NCBI RefSeq assembly: GCF_003597395.2 | Contig: NC_133771.1 | Coordinates: 52,334,339 to 52,398,338 of the forward strand | Length of the DNA: 64,000 nt | Origin: Chelonoidis abingdonii | Taxonomy: Eukaryota > Chordata > Testudines > Testudinidae | Direction of reading: 5' to 3' | In this document: in pieces, positions 13,101 to 26,900 of the stretch | How positions within the stretch are numbered: the first letter of the stretch is position 1 | Layout of the letters: each line of letters opens with the position of its first letter | Notes under the pieces: generated by a model | Databases searched by the model: none | Seen by the model: only the letters and a program-made list of their open reading frames with translations | What the model was told of the DNA's origin: nothing | Position numbers and translations under genes: made by a program

Positions 13101-16100
13101 AATTGTAAAACAGAAATTCATATTATGTATACTCCCATCAGGTCTGTGCCCTAGGATAGACAGTAAAGAACAATAATTTTCAGAATTTTAACTTCCCTTC
13201 AATCTCTTGTCTGAGTATGCTCATGAATATTTTGGTTGTGGTTGGGATGAGGCTCTGAAAAGTGGTTACCTCCAAATCTAACCAACTTTCTCCTGAATTC
13301 TTCATTTTGCCAGAACGTAGATCTGAAAATACTCATATCATACTCATAGTAAGCTTTCAGAAACTGGTAGCTTTGTGATTGGAACCAAACACATCTATGA
13401 GTGCTACTTGCCAGCATGTTTTAGGCAAAATAAGTGCTCATGAACTAAGTATACACAAACAATAGTGAAAAGATTGCTTCACAAACCAGATAACTGGATT
13501 GTTTGCAACAGGAAAACAGTCATGTCAAATAAAGTTGGAATCTCAGAGAAATTAGATAGTTGGAAGTGATTTTTTTTCCCTAAAACTTCTGGACCGAATT
13601 CTCCTCTTAAACCAATTTCACGCCTGTATAACTCCATTGACTTTTCTTCTGATTTATACTGATATAAGAGTGATCAGAACCAAGACAACCCTATTGACTA
13701 ACTTCCTACTCTAGGGTCTCAATTTTCTAGTATTAGACAAGCTTTCAGGTGTTTTGGTCTTTTGAGGTTCCTGTAGTTTCTTAGACCAACTGCCAGTGTC
13801 TCAGAGCCATCTGGAATGTTTACCTTCAGTTTCCTAGTGAATGAGAACCAAAGAATTTCTGAACCTCTCAGCATAATTTGTCATAGAAATCATGTTCTTG
13901 CAAAGTAGGTGAGTCATCAAATTGCTTCAGCATTGCAACTGTGATTGGAAGGCAGGTATGTGAATAGGAATCTGGTTGAGGGGGCCACTTAGGGATCTGG
14001 GGCAAAATGAGTACTTGATCCTGCTAGTGAAGACAGGGTGCTAGACTTGATGACCTTTCAGGGTCCCTTCCAGTTCTATGAGATAGGTATATCTCCATAT
14101 TTCTTTCTTCTTTCTTTCTGGTTCCTTGGGATCTTTTGACAAAAGGGAGTTGGTAGAACTCTTGGGTCTTTCTGGTTAGAGCAGATTAGGGTTTGCAAAT
14201 CATTATATTTATCTTGCTTCTAAAGCACTTGCTTTAAAACCATTGGAGCTGATAGTCAGCTTTGCACTGTATTACTTTAAAATTAATGTTGTCTTCTATT
14301 TAATTAGTACAGATTCCCAGATCAAGGTGCTCAGCTTTAAAGAACCTATCTGCACTTATAAGGGTATTCTTGTGACCAGTATAGATTTAATTCATTGAAA
14401 ATTTAACTCCATTTTTGTTTTCTAGACTCTTAAAAACAAAATAGAAAAAAGCTCAGAAGGGAAAGATGGCTTCAGACATGAGAACTCTGAAATTTCACAT
14501 CAGTTGAATAATGGTCCTTAGAGTTAACCTGTCTCAATGTTAAGGCAAGGGGTTATTTAAAAAAAATAAAAATAAAACCAAAAGAGAACCACTAACAGGA
14601 ATAGTATTTCAAGACACGTACGTTCATGTATTAAGTCTCTGTAGCTTAGGGAAAGATTGTTTTCTACATTCTTCAAAAGTAATTTGACTAGAGTATTGCA
14701 CCAGATGGGCAGAGAACGGAGGACTTCACAATATACCAAAATACTTGCAAAATCATAACCTTATTAGATACCCATGGTCTTTGTAGGCATTAGAAAGTTG
14801 ATGTTAACTGTAACAAGTTATCTCTGCACACAAAATACAAAAGCAGATCTATGAGAAGATCAAATGAGATGATGTACATTTTTAGCAGTCTACATTTCAG
14901 GGGTTGAAAAATTTTCTCAAGTGTCCACTGACTTGAGTGAATAAATGTACAAAGTTTTGCAATGTAGTGGAAAAACATAGCATGTCCGTGAAAATGATGG
15001 GCAAACGAGCCATGGTTTGAAGATGATGAGCCTGTGCCCTGTAAAACCACAGAAGAATAAAGCAAAATGTAACAATTTGCTGACATCAGTCATACATAGT
15101 TTATTCTATCAGATTTTTAATGGCTTGAGGTTTAAGTAGTGGATTTAGCTGAGTTCATTGTCAGAATTTTTGAACATTTTCTTTCTACTTTGGCAGCTTA
15201 TGTTAGTTCAGTATTTGAGATGTTGCCTATTGCCAGGATGGATTCCTTGATGCCAGTGCAGAGTTAACTTTTTCTCTTCTGAGCATATTATCTTTTTAAG
15301 TCTTGTGTTCATCAATCTTGAGAGCCTTCTTTTACTTTCTTATGACTTTTTCTCTAAACTGTATTCCTAAGGAGGATTTCTTTGTCTATGTGGAGTTATG
15401 GGTGGGAATTCATGTTGAGGTTGTGATCTCCTGGACTATTATGTCACGCTTTCTCAGTTTCGAAGCTCTAACCATGTCATAAGGCTGGAGTAATGGATGT
15501 AAAGCTTAAAAAGAAAATAATTTATCAGGTAAGAACAAATTGCTCTGTTTTGATAAATTATTTAACAAGTAGGCTATAGTTAATACGAAATTCTACCTCT
15601 GTGCATTGATTGATACTGTTTTGTTTTATTTTCAGGTTTATGGTAGGCTGTGGTAGGTGTGATGATTGGTTTCATGGTGACTGTGTTGGACTGAGTCTTT
15701 CTCAAGCACAACGAATGGGAGAAGAAGATAAAGAATATGTGTGTGTGAAATGTTGTGCTGAAGAAGATAAAAAAACAGAATCTTGTGATCAAAATATACT
15801 GGACACTCAACTGAAACTTGAAGCATATAGAGAAGATAGAACAATGGAATGTGAAAAACCTGGGATATCAAAACAAACTCCCACTGGTAATCCCAGTGTA
15901 ACAAATGAGAAGGCTAAGCAGACAGATGATACAATCAAGCACAAAGTCAAAATTTTTAGACGGGTAAGGCTTATTTAAGATGGTTAAAGTTCCTTTAAAA
16001 ATATTCTTTACTATTTGAAATACTATAGTACTCATTCCTTTCAATTAAAATAATTCCCTCCAGGTTTATAACTCTTCATACAACTTCAGTTTAGGCTAAA

Positions 16101-17926
16101 ACTTGTCATCTAATGTTTTGCTGTAGGCATACTGTTCCAAGTAGTTCCTTTAAATTGGTTTGGCTATTTTGAAGTGAGTACTATTGCTAAACTGCCGTTA
16201 CCTTGTTTTTTGTGTGTGTGTGCACGCGCACACACATTGAAAAATATGATCTTGCAAGCCCTCCCCCATCTTAACCATTATCCTGTAATAACCATTATCT
16301 TGCATGGCAGCTTCTGGAGAGGAGGAAGAGCCAGCTTGCTTCCCTGAAGCAAGCTGGCTACTTAACAGAGGTGAAGGGGCAGTATAGTTCTGCAAGAAGG
16401 AAAATTCCCGGAGATGTTCTCGCTCCCAAAGAGGTTCACAGCTCTTCCAGTGAATACATGTCCAAAGTTTGGTGGTGAAGGGTGATATTTCTAAAAACTT
16501 TTTCAGTTTATAATAATAAAGATCTTATTTAAATTTCCCTTCTGTTCAATTGCCAACTCTATCTATCTCAGTACATTTATGTACCTGTGCACCAGGGCTT
16601 TAAACACTTGATCAGAATACTTCATGATCTTTCCTTACTACTTTTTATTTTTTGTGTCTTGTAAACCAACTTCCCAGTTAACTTTTTTCTGGAGATAATT
16701 AGTTTAGTCACCTCTCTCAATGCAGTCATTCTTTTATAGCTATCTAGAGCTCATGGATTTCACTGCCCTTTGATATAATACTCAATTAAAACTGATGGGG
16801 CTTTTTTTTTTTTTTTTACCCAAAGATACTATTACCTTCTCATTCTGTGTCCTGTTTGTTAAATTAGGTCAGATTCCTTATTAGGAATTTGCCTAATACC
16901 AGGTGACATTGTTTAACTGATCATCCCAGAGCTAGTCCCATACTACTTAGGAGGATCAGTGTTGGGTTTGTATGTCATGTTGTATTACTTTGGAGAATTG
17001 GGTTAGTGGTTCAGCAAGTATGTAGCCCAGTTTGCTATATTATACAATGCACACATCTTTTAAATGTCAGTGTGACCGAGACATCAAATGAAAGCAATAC
17101 TTTAGTTTTGTTTGTTTGAGCAATTTAAGTTTTTTTCAGCATTGTGGTTTAAATCATGAATTTAATAGCAGAAGGGAAAAAAGATTTAAACAACTAATTG
17201 TAATCTCCTCCCCTCATTTCCAATTGTTTATTTTCTGGATCTCATTTTGACCAATCAGTACCTAATGTTTAAAGCAATTAAATGGCTTAGTTTAATTAGA
17301 GTTATTCAGACTCTTTATTTTTAGTATATGATTAAAATTATGAATGCGATAGTTAACATTTAGTTAAAAAAAACCCAACCCTAATTTATATTCATTGTAA
17401 TCTGTATATAAATTATATTTATTAGAATTCAGCTGAAGATCACCAAAACCAGCATGTAAGATTAACTAAGTGGAAATAAAACTACCTCAACTTTTAAGGC
17501 ATGTTTCATGAATCCTTCTGTGATGCCCATTCTGAAAATGGACATTGTACATTCCACAGATTACACTGATTTGGTTTGATAAGGGGAGTGAGGTGATATC
17601 TTTTATATTTCCTCACCCATCTTGTGTCTCATATTTTGGAACCAAAATGACTGCAACAGTACAAATAGCAACTGATTTGGTTTGGTCAGTTTTAAAGATT
17701 AGAATTCTTAGTTCTTTAACCAGAAAATTACAAATTCAAGTTTTTAACTAGTCTGAATTAAAATGTTTTTAAAATGCTTTTTCCAAGTATATTTTATTTT
17801 TATTCACCTTTTCTTTTTATAATGTAGCTATTGAGAAAGTTTTGTATGTTCTTTATATGCCTATCTTCATCTTATCGTTTACAGTTCGCTTGGTGGATTT
17901 AAAAAACAATAAGGTTTATTCAACAA

Positions 17927-17957
<31 letters not shown>

Positions 17958-20900
17958 GCTCTTTGAGCCCTTCTCTGGGATCTTAAATGGTAATTAGGCC
18001 TTTTAACATTCCCCTGCACTCATACTAACTGAATTGAAGTCAGTGGGAGTCTTTAAATTGAGATTACTTATGTTTTTCCTTTTGAGTAATATTTATTTCC
18101 TTTCTAACTAGATCTTGTTTGCTGTGCACATTTGCCAGGTTTATTTCACATAAGTTACTTTGCTGACAGGTGTAATCTATTTTCACATATGATATACTTC
18201 AAAAAATTTTAAACAGTTAACTGAGAAAATACAGCTGCTTTCAACAAGGAACTTACTGCATGTTCTCTGGGATGCTACCTTGGTAATAGAACGGTTAAAC
18301 ACTGCTTCGTGGTAAATTGTGACATCTGTTTCAGTAGCTTTTTAAGGAGCATGTCTTTATCATCCCAGTTTGAGATTTTTATTATACAACATTCTTATTT
18401 TTTAAATATACTTTGGGGAAGATTTGTAGCAGTTTGTTCATCTTCACATTTGTTACCATACTAATATGTTAAAGTATTTGTTTCAGGAATCAGGTGATGT
18501 GAGGAATTTGTCTGAATGCAGAGAGTCTGATAATAAAAAAGGGCAAATTCCTATTCGGAAGATAGGACAAACAGTTATACTTCCTCGTCGATGCTCTGAA
18601 GAGAAAAGTGAAAAAATAAATAAAGATTCTCTTAGCGTTTCTTGCTCAAGTGAAAAGACCGCAAAATCAGGTAATAAGACTCCAAACAACAACTATAGTC
18701 AGCAAGACATGAAAGGTTCTTTGTATAGCAGCGCTGCTTACATTTTGGGGCATGGAACACTTGCTTGTGGTCTGCAGAGAGGAGGCTGCTCATGTGGTGC
18801 TGAATTTTTTGTTTTTTTGATTCTTTTAAATGTTCTTTACCAATTGAAAAAAGCATGAAAAACTTTCCTAATGTTACTTTTCCATTTAAGCAGCTTTTAT
18901 AATTGCTGCACAAGTATTATATGATTGTGAATGGAAGGACAGATGGTCTATGCTATCAAGAATGGGAGAGGAAATGCTCACAGTCTATGAAGTTTGGTCT
19001 ACACTGAAAAACATTAAGAATCACTGCTCTAGAAAAATATGAAATACTATCTGTATGAGTTTACATGTTATGGTTGTTGTAAGGTATAATATTTACTTTG
19101 AAATTCTTTATTCTTCTGCATCGAAAAGACCTGAGTCCCCCCAGATTTCATTGGAAAAGGGAGGAGAGGAAGGGTGTTCTTACCCAAACTCCCCATAAAA
19201 TTTTGTTTCTAAATTATATGTAAAGTTGTAAGAGGCATATTTTCCAACTCCAGTTAAGGTACAGACTAATATGTCAGAAATCTTACACGCAGAATAATCT
19301 TACGAGATATTTATTTTGTGAAATTTACAAAATTTGGGGCAGAAATCTTCTGAGCGCATCTCATGAAATTTTGGTGCCATATACCTACAACTGACTGGTT
19401 AATCCTTGAACACAAACTCTCAACCTAGCCTACATATAATGTTGAGCTAATTACAAAATTGTTTCTTGGACCCTCTCTAACACTGACATTCTAGTAATTA
19501 TGTTTTTGGTTGAAAAAATATATTTGAAACCTTACAAATAAATGCATATTTTAAATGAAAACTTGTGTATTAAATAGTACCAGTAAAATTTAAAAATTCT
19601 TCCTTCCTAATCCCTGAGAAATCCTTATAATTCTTGGTTTGCTAAAAATGTCAGCTTGCAGGATTCTTGGACATCCTTGACACCATGAATTGCAGGGATA
19701 AGAATGAGACTTCTGGTAGGTGTTATATCACTGATACATTCTGGAATACTTCCAGTGAATCAGGAAGTAGCAAGACTATTTTAAAGTAAAGAAAGGAAAA
19801 GAATATTAAAAGGTTGTTACATTATATTTCTATGCTGTATTCCTCTAACATTGGAATTATTGGTGAGGTCTTTTAGCACATAAATGGTTAAACATAGACT
19901 TTTTTAGGTTGGCAGTTAGGCCCAGATTTTTAAAAGATAGTTTGGTGTTGCTGTGCTTAGCATTGCAATGCCTATGCCTCATTTTCAGGAGGGATTTAGG
20001 CACTTAGAAGCTTAAATCCCATTGTCAGTGATTTAGGCACTTAAGAGCCCTTTTGAAAAATGAGACTTAGGCTCCTAAATCAGTTGATTTTGCAGTGCTG
20101 AGCACAACAATGCCTAAATACTTTTATTAAACGAATCTTTAATCTTTAACTGGCTATTAATTCAGGTTTTATTTTTTCTTCTAGATTATAGGAGCTCATA
20201 GCATTGTTTGTTCTTAAGATTGCTTGACACTTTCCATTATTGGACCTGGTTTTCAGTTCCATATTTCTCCTAAACTTCATGCAGAAATTTTCCATGGTGC
20301 TTGCCTCAGTTTGAATTATTTTTAAGTTTCAGCAAAAATAGTTCAGTCATATTCAAGGCTTTGGAGCTGTGCTCCAGCTCCGTTCCAGCTCCAGGCAAAA
20401 ACCTGCAGCTCCACTGCTCTGGAGCTTCTCCATACTCCAGCTCCACTCCAAAGCCCTGGTCATATTTCGATAAAGGAGATTAGAGGTTAAAAAAAAGTGT
20501 GTGTGTGTGTGTGTGTTAAATCTTTTGACTGTGTTGCTGAGGGTATGGCTACACTTGAAATTTCAGCGCTTTGAAGTGTGAGTGTGGTCGGAACGCCAGC
20601 GCTGGGAGAGAGCTCTCCCAGCGCTGCACGTAAACCATATCCTCTACGGGTGTAGCTTGCAGCGCTGGGAGCTGTGCTCCCAGCTCTGCGACACTGATTA
20701 CACTGAGGCTTTACAGCGCTGTATCTTGCAGCGCTCAGGGGGGTGTTTTTTCACACCCCGAGTGCGAAAGTTGCAGTGCTGTAAAGTGCCAGTGTAGCCA
20801 TACCCTGAGAAGCTTTAGTGCCTTCATGCTTTGGAGCAGGAATTTGAAATTTGGCAGGAAAGTTGCTACTGTGTCATGGATGTGCCAGTTTTGGGGAGAA

Positions 20901-23900
20901 GGGGGGGAGTTTGTGATTTGCCCGGAGTCAGGCAGCAAGTTGGGGGAGCTAAGGACACAACCACGGAGTACTCCTAATGGTTAAATGGAGGGTTGTCTCC
21001 ATAAATGACCTAAAAAGGACATACTAAATCTCTTATGAATGTGACTCATTAATTAATGTAAGTAAAATGTTTTGAAATCCTATGAAAGTGTCGCTAAAAA
21101 GAAAAGTATTGTAATTATTACAAAAACACATGCAACTAGTTCTTCAATTCTGAATTATTGATCCCTTATCTGAAAAATAAAACCGAAAATAAATAGTTTT
21201 ATTCTTTTTCTCCTCATAAATTCTTACAGGGAAAAGAGTGCCAATTTAATTCGCTGCTGCTGTTTGAAATTTCATATGCTTAGAAACAAAAATAACCTAC
21301 AAGTTGTATAATTAAAAGAATTACAACTAAAATTATTTTTTCCACCATGCTGGAGGTGGCAGTTTAATTGAAAAATGACATAATTTGTGACAGTAGGTTT
21401 AAAGACGCTTGGTATAAGAGCGTGTTTATAATCTTCCATGCTTCTGTCATACAGGTTTAACAGCTGGAAGAAATTTAGGGCTAATGGGCTTAGAAATGCC
21501 AATTTCAGTGGGAAAGTTTACTTTAGATTAAAATGAAATTTTATGCAGAGATAAATGCTTTCCACTATGTTAATTTTCAGTTTACTTCACTGAACAAATA
21601 AATGTGCATTTTTAGAGAGATTCATGAACATCTGAATTAAAAAGTCAAACTAATAAAAACTGGCCTATTTTCTTTTTGGTTGGCTACATGTAGAAGAAAA
21701 AATCCATAAACCAATGGGCTACAGAAGCCCGGAAATATTATTGGTTATCAAAAGTGACAGTAACTCAGAGCTGTTGTTCTAGACGTTTTCGAAAATTTTC
21801 TTGGGATTCTGATAATTTACGTGGTTTCTTAAAATAATTAAATTGTAAGGACATTTTTCTTCAGTACACTTTATAAAGTGTATATATATGAAAGGAGTGA
21901 ACATGTTCTATATAAAAATAATACTATTCATTTTTCTAGATAGTAAAGTTGATACTTTAAAATAAATATTGTTTCTCATTATTGCATACTAGTCTTCTTT
22001 GGACATAAGGCAAAGTCTTCTGATGTGGATTCACTGCTGTAAATCAATATACGTAATAACATCAGTTCTTTTTGGAGGATCTATCAGAAATAGTGATAGG
22101 CATTTCAATAGTAACAATACAGAAATTGTGTTATTAGAACAGACCTGCAGTAGTTGAAATAACAAATACCCAAAGCACAACAGGGAACTAACTATTTTCT
22201 GCTCTTGTTTACTGATGTCATTAAGTCTTTGACAAGGTGAGATTATTTAAAAACCGTAACAAAGACCGTCTTTCTCTAGACATTTGTTGGGTGTTGGTGT
22301 TAAATAGAAGCCAACAGCTTCCCCCAGAGTTTTAAGACTGACTGAATAAAGATCTTTCCATTAATTTGCTGGTTATCCGTAATGTTCTAAGATAGATAAG
22401 ATCTGAATTTCCTGTATTTTAAAAACAAGCAGAAACACCCCTTATCCCTCAGTATTTATTTTTTTTTGTAAAGAAACCTTTGAAGCTTTATCCATACAAT
22501 TTAAAATATGGCCCACAAAACTATTGTCCACTCTTTTTAGGTCACCTTTATGTAGTTTTTTTGGTTGTAGTTTTAATCTGTTCGGGCCCTTGGGGAGAGG
22601 AGGGGGAACCATTCAAGCTACTGTATAATTATCTTTAAGATTTTAATTTTTAGCATATTTTAATTTAGGTGTTCACGAGAAACAAGAATTCAAGAAAAAG
22701 AAAACAGAGAAAGGGGGATCAACTGGTAATATACCTCCACCAGCTGTGCCAGCTTCTAAACCTTCTGCTGATCAGATAAGACAAAGTGTCAGACAATCTC
22801 TTAAAGAAATTCTGATGAAAAGGTATAGGTACATTACCAGATGAATTGTCTGTTTTCATATATATTTGTTTATCTTAAAAAATCTGTACTTTTTTTTTTT
22901 TATTTCCCCCCCAGACTTACAGACTCCAGTTTGAAGATTCCTGAGGAAAGAGCAGCAAAAGTTGCCACAAGGATTGAAAAAGAACTGTTTTCTTTTTTTC
23001 GGGACACAGATTCTAAATATAAGAACAAATACAGAAGTTTGATGTTCAATCTAAAGGATCCCAAAAATAATGTATGTCTTCTTCATCTAGACTTCTGTCA
23101 TAAATAGATAGCTAAGGGTTAATGGTTCTTTTACCTGTAAAGGGTTAACAAAGGGAACCAAATACCTGACCAGAGGACCAATCAGGAAACTGGATTTTTC
23201 AAAGTCAGGGAGGGAATTTTTGGGGTCTGAGTCTTTTGTCTGTCTCTCAGCTATGAGAAGGTTCTTTCTATCTTCTAATCTTCTGTTTCCAAATTGTAAG
23301 TNNNNNNNNNNNNNNNNNNNNNNNNNNNNNNNNNNNNNNNNNNNNNNNNNNNNNNNNNNNNNNNNNNNNNNNNNNNNNNNNNNNNNNNNNNNNNNNNNNN
23401 NNNNNNNNNNNNNNNNNNNNNNNNNNNNNNNNNNNNNNNNNNNNNNNNNNNNNNNNNNNNNNNNNNNNNNNNNNNNNNNNNNNNNNNNNNNNNNNNNNNN
23501 NNNNNNNNNNNNNNNNNNNNNNNNNNNNNNNNNNNNNNNNNNNNNNNNNNNNNNNNNNNNNNNNNNNNNNNNNNNNNNNNNNNNNNNNNNNNNNNNNNNN
23601 NNNNNNNNNNNNNNNNNNNNNNNNNNNNNNNNNNNNNNNNNNNNNNNNNNNNNNNNNNNNNNNNNNNNNNNNNNNNNNNNNNNNNNNNNNNNNNNNNNNN
23701 NNNNNNNNNNNNNNNNNNNNNNNNNNNNNNNNNNNNNNNNNNNNNNNNNNNNNNNNNNNNNNNNNNNNNNNNNNNNNNNNNNNNNNNNNNNNNNNNNNNN
23801 NNNNNNNNNNNNNNNNNNNNNNNNNNNNNNNNNNNNNNNNNNNNNNNNNNNNNNNNNNNNNNNNNNNNNNNNNNNNNNNNNNNNNNNNNNNNNNNNNNNN

Positions 23901-26900
23901 NNNNNNNNNNNNNNNNNNNNNNNNNNNNNNNNNNNNNNNNNNNNNNNNNNNNNNNNNNNNNNNNNNNNNNNNNNNNNNNNNNNNNNNNNNNNNNNNNNNN
24001 NNNNNNNNNNNNNNNNNNNNNNNNNNNNNNNNNNNNNNNNNNNNNNNNNNNNNNNNNNNNNNNNNNNNNNNNNNNNNNNNNNNNNNNNNNNNNNNNNNNN
24101 NNNNNNNNNNNNNAGCCTGTTTCTCTCCTACTGTCTGTCTTTCAGCGACTGCTTTGCTCATAATCCCATTTTACACATGTCCACTTTCAGTTCTATCCAG
24201 CAGCCTATCCTTCCATTTCACCTTTATTTCATTCATTTCAGAATTATCAATCCCCTAATCCACACCACTACTATAATAACATTTTCCTGTGAAGACATTC
24301 CATTAGGCTGCATCACCTCCCTTCCCTCCCACCCACCCATTACCGGCCATCATTCTTCTTGTCTTCAAGATCAGGATTTTTAACAAGAAAATTATCCTGG
24401 TTCATGGAACTCTATCCATCCTCTGTTCTTGACCATTTTCTGTTTCACCATTCTTGTATCTCCTTGATAACTACGTGTCCCTGTCTTGGTATGTAGATCA
24501 CTATATAAGTCCAATGCTGGTGACAAGATGCAACCTTGAGCTCACTGTTCCGTGGGTAATAAAAAAACTTCTACAGATCCTACTTCTGGAGTACAAAGAA
24601 CTAGTTTTTCTTCTCTGCTTTACGCAGCTACCCAAGTGGATTGCACTCATTTAATTAAAGAGATTTAAACTGGTATAAAAACTGTGTGCAGACTAGCCTC
24701 TATAGTTCTTCTCCGACCCTTTTTCTGCTGAGTACTGTATGGAATTTGCTACATTCTTTTTAAAGATCTGAAAAATATCTTTCATGAAATCACGGCTGCA
24801 TTGGGTCTAAGCTAATTTTCCCTTTGAACATCAACTTATTATGTGTTTCCTTAATTGTAAATACGAAATGTTTAAAGAAAAAAGTTTAACCAATTTCTGG
24901 CTTTGCTGTAGGGAAAACAATTAATGGCCTACAGAATTGTTTCCCTCCACAAAACCCATTAATGCTTTCCACAATAATACCTCTTAAGATATGAAATTGC
25001 TGTAAAGTAACTTGTATTCCCAGGAATAATGGGTTTTAGATAAGAATGTATAGTGCTGGCATTAAGTATAGAATATATTCCGAAAGGTTATTCTGCTACT
25101 CTAGTTTTAATTTGCTGCTTATTGATTTGTTGTTAGAAATCAGCTTTTTTTTTACATCAGTAATTAATGTTTGTCCTTCTTCCAGATATTATTTAAGAGA
25201 GTGCTGAAAGGAGAGGTTACCCCTGATCATCTCATAAGAATGAGCCCAGAAGAGCTGGCTTCTAAAGAGCTAGCTGCTTGGAGACAAAGAGAAAACAGAC
25301 ATGTAAGATTTGTCAGCTACAGCTGTAGAGTGAGATGTGTAATGATCTTTCGGTTTTATTTGGTTTTCAAGTTACCTGTACACTTTCAGAAATTCAGAAT
25401 ACTTATTGAAAAAAATCCAGTTGGATAGCACTTGACTTGGCTAAGGAGATGAAGGAAGGGTAGAGACCATACTCCCATCTGCTAAGCCCAGGGAGGTGAA
25501 TGCAGTACAGTGGAGTTGCATTAAAATCGCATAAGTTAAATGTGCTTATAACTATACGCGCTTGGCAAAACAAAAAAAAATGGAGAAAAATAGCAATAAT
25601 ACTGTACCTGTAGTGCGGATGATTCCACACGCCATTCCACTCAATGAGCATTTGACTATACGCGATTTTTTGTGCTGACTTCAGAACCTAACCCCCGTGT
25701 AAGATGTGACCCTCCTGTAACTATTACATTCAAAGGTATATAAAGCTTTTGATATGGTTTCCCACAGTATTCTTGCCGGCAAGTTAAAGAAGTATGGGCT
25801 GGATGAATGGACTATAAGGTGAACAGAAAGATGGCTAGATTGTCGGGCTCAACGGGTAGTGATCAATGGCTCAATGTCTAGTTGGCATCCAATGTCAAGC
25901 GCACTGCCCCAAGGGTTGGTGTCCTGGGGCCAGTTTTGTTTAATATCTTCATTAATGATCTGGAGGATGGCGTGGACTGCACTCTCAGCAAGTTTACAGA
26001 TGACACTAAACTGGGAGGAGTGGTAAATACGCTGGAGGGTAGGGATAGATATAGAGGGATTTAGACAAATTAGAGGATTGGGCCAAAAGAAATCTGATGA
26101 AGTTCAACCAGGACAAGTGCAGAGTCCTGCACTTAGGATGGATGAATCCCATGGACTGCTACAGACTAGGGACTGAATGGCTAGGCAGCAGTTCTGCAGA
26201 AAAGGACCTAAGGGGGGCATTTACAGTGGACAAGAAGCTGGATATGAGTCGACAGTGTGCCTTTGTTGCCAAGAAGGCTAATGGCCTTTTGGGCTGTATA
26301 AGTAGGGGCATTTCCATTAGATCGAGGGACGTGATCATTCCCCTCTATTTGCCATTGGTGAGGCCTCATCCGGAGTACTTTTTCCAGTTTTGGGCACCAG
26401 ACTACAAGAAGGTTGTGGAAAAATTGGAGAGAGTCCATTGGAGAGCAACAAAAATGATTAGGGTACTGGAGCAAGTGACTTATGAGGAGATGTTGAGGGA
26501 ATTTGAATTGTTTTGTCTGCAGAAGAGAAGGATGAGGGGGGATTTGATAGCTGCTTTCAACTACCTGGAAGGGGATTCCAAAGAGGATGGATCTAGACTG
26601 TTCTCAATGGTACCAGATGACAGAACAAGGAGTAATGGTCTCAAGTTGCAGTGGGGGAGATTTAGGGTGACCAGATAAAGAGTGTGAAAAATTAGGATGG
26701 GAGTGGGTGGTAATAGGAGCCTATATAAGAAAAAGACCCAAAAATCGGGACTGTCCCTATAAAATTGAGACATCTGGTCACCCTAGAGAGGTTTAGGTTG
26801 GATATTAGAAAAACTTCTTCACTAGTCACTAGGAGGGTGGTGAAGCACTGGAATGGTTACCTAGGGAGGTGGTGGAATCTCCATCCTTAGAGGTTTTTAA

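Larger units (their letters stand above)
1188..15635 (+). other. PHF3 intron 1 of window (14.4 kb)
   Basis: Donor GTGTGT at 1188, acceptor TTTTCAG ending at 15635. AT-rich, with no host exon seen on either strand. Repeats listed separately: mariner-like MITE 4606-5138 with a nested repeat, related repeat 6955-7085, hAT-type element 7373-8102, CR1 tails 10610-10725 and 14010-14095, and fold-back repeat 11925-12140. There is also a run of about 23 A at 8945-8967, short CA/GT tracts (3619-3632, 10044-10063) and weak inverted repeat fragments near 9730-9825 and 13590-13690. I see nothing else in 1190-4500, 5140-6950, 8110-10600 or 12150-15635 beyond unassigned AT-rich sequence. Confidence 0.8.
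23072..25185 (+). other. PHF3 intron 5 of window, with assembly gap
   Basis: Donor GTATGT, acceptor CTTCCAG. Contains the LTR start at 23096 and an N run from 23302 to 24113 (812 positions). After the gap, 24114-24660 is C/T-rich at first, then AT-rich, and I could not assign it. 24660-25185 holds nothing recognisable. Confidence 0.75.

Noticed and set aside
23220..24383. 387-codon frame across the gap
   Set aside because: Almost entirely unresolved bases; the frame exists only because N has no stop.
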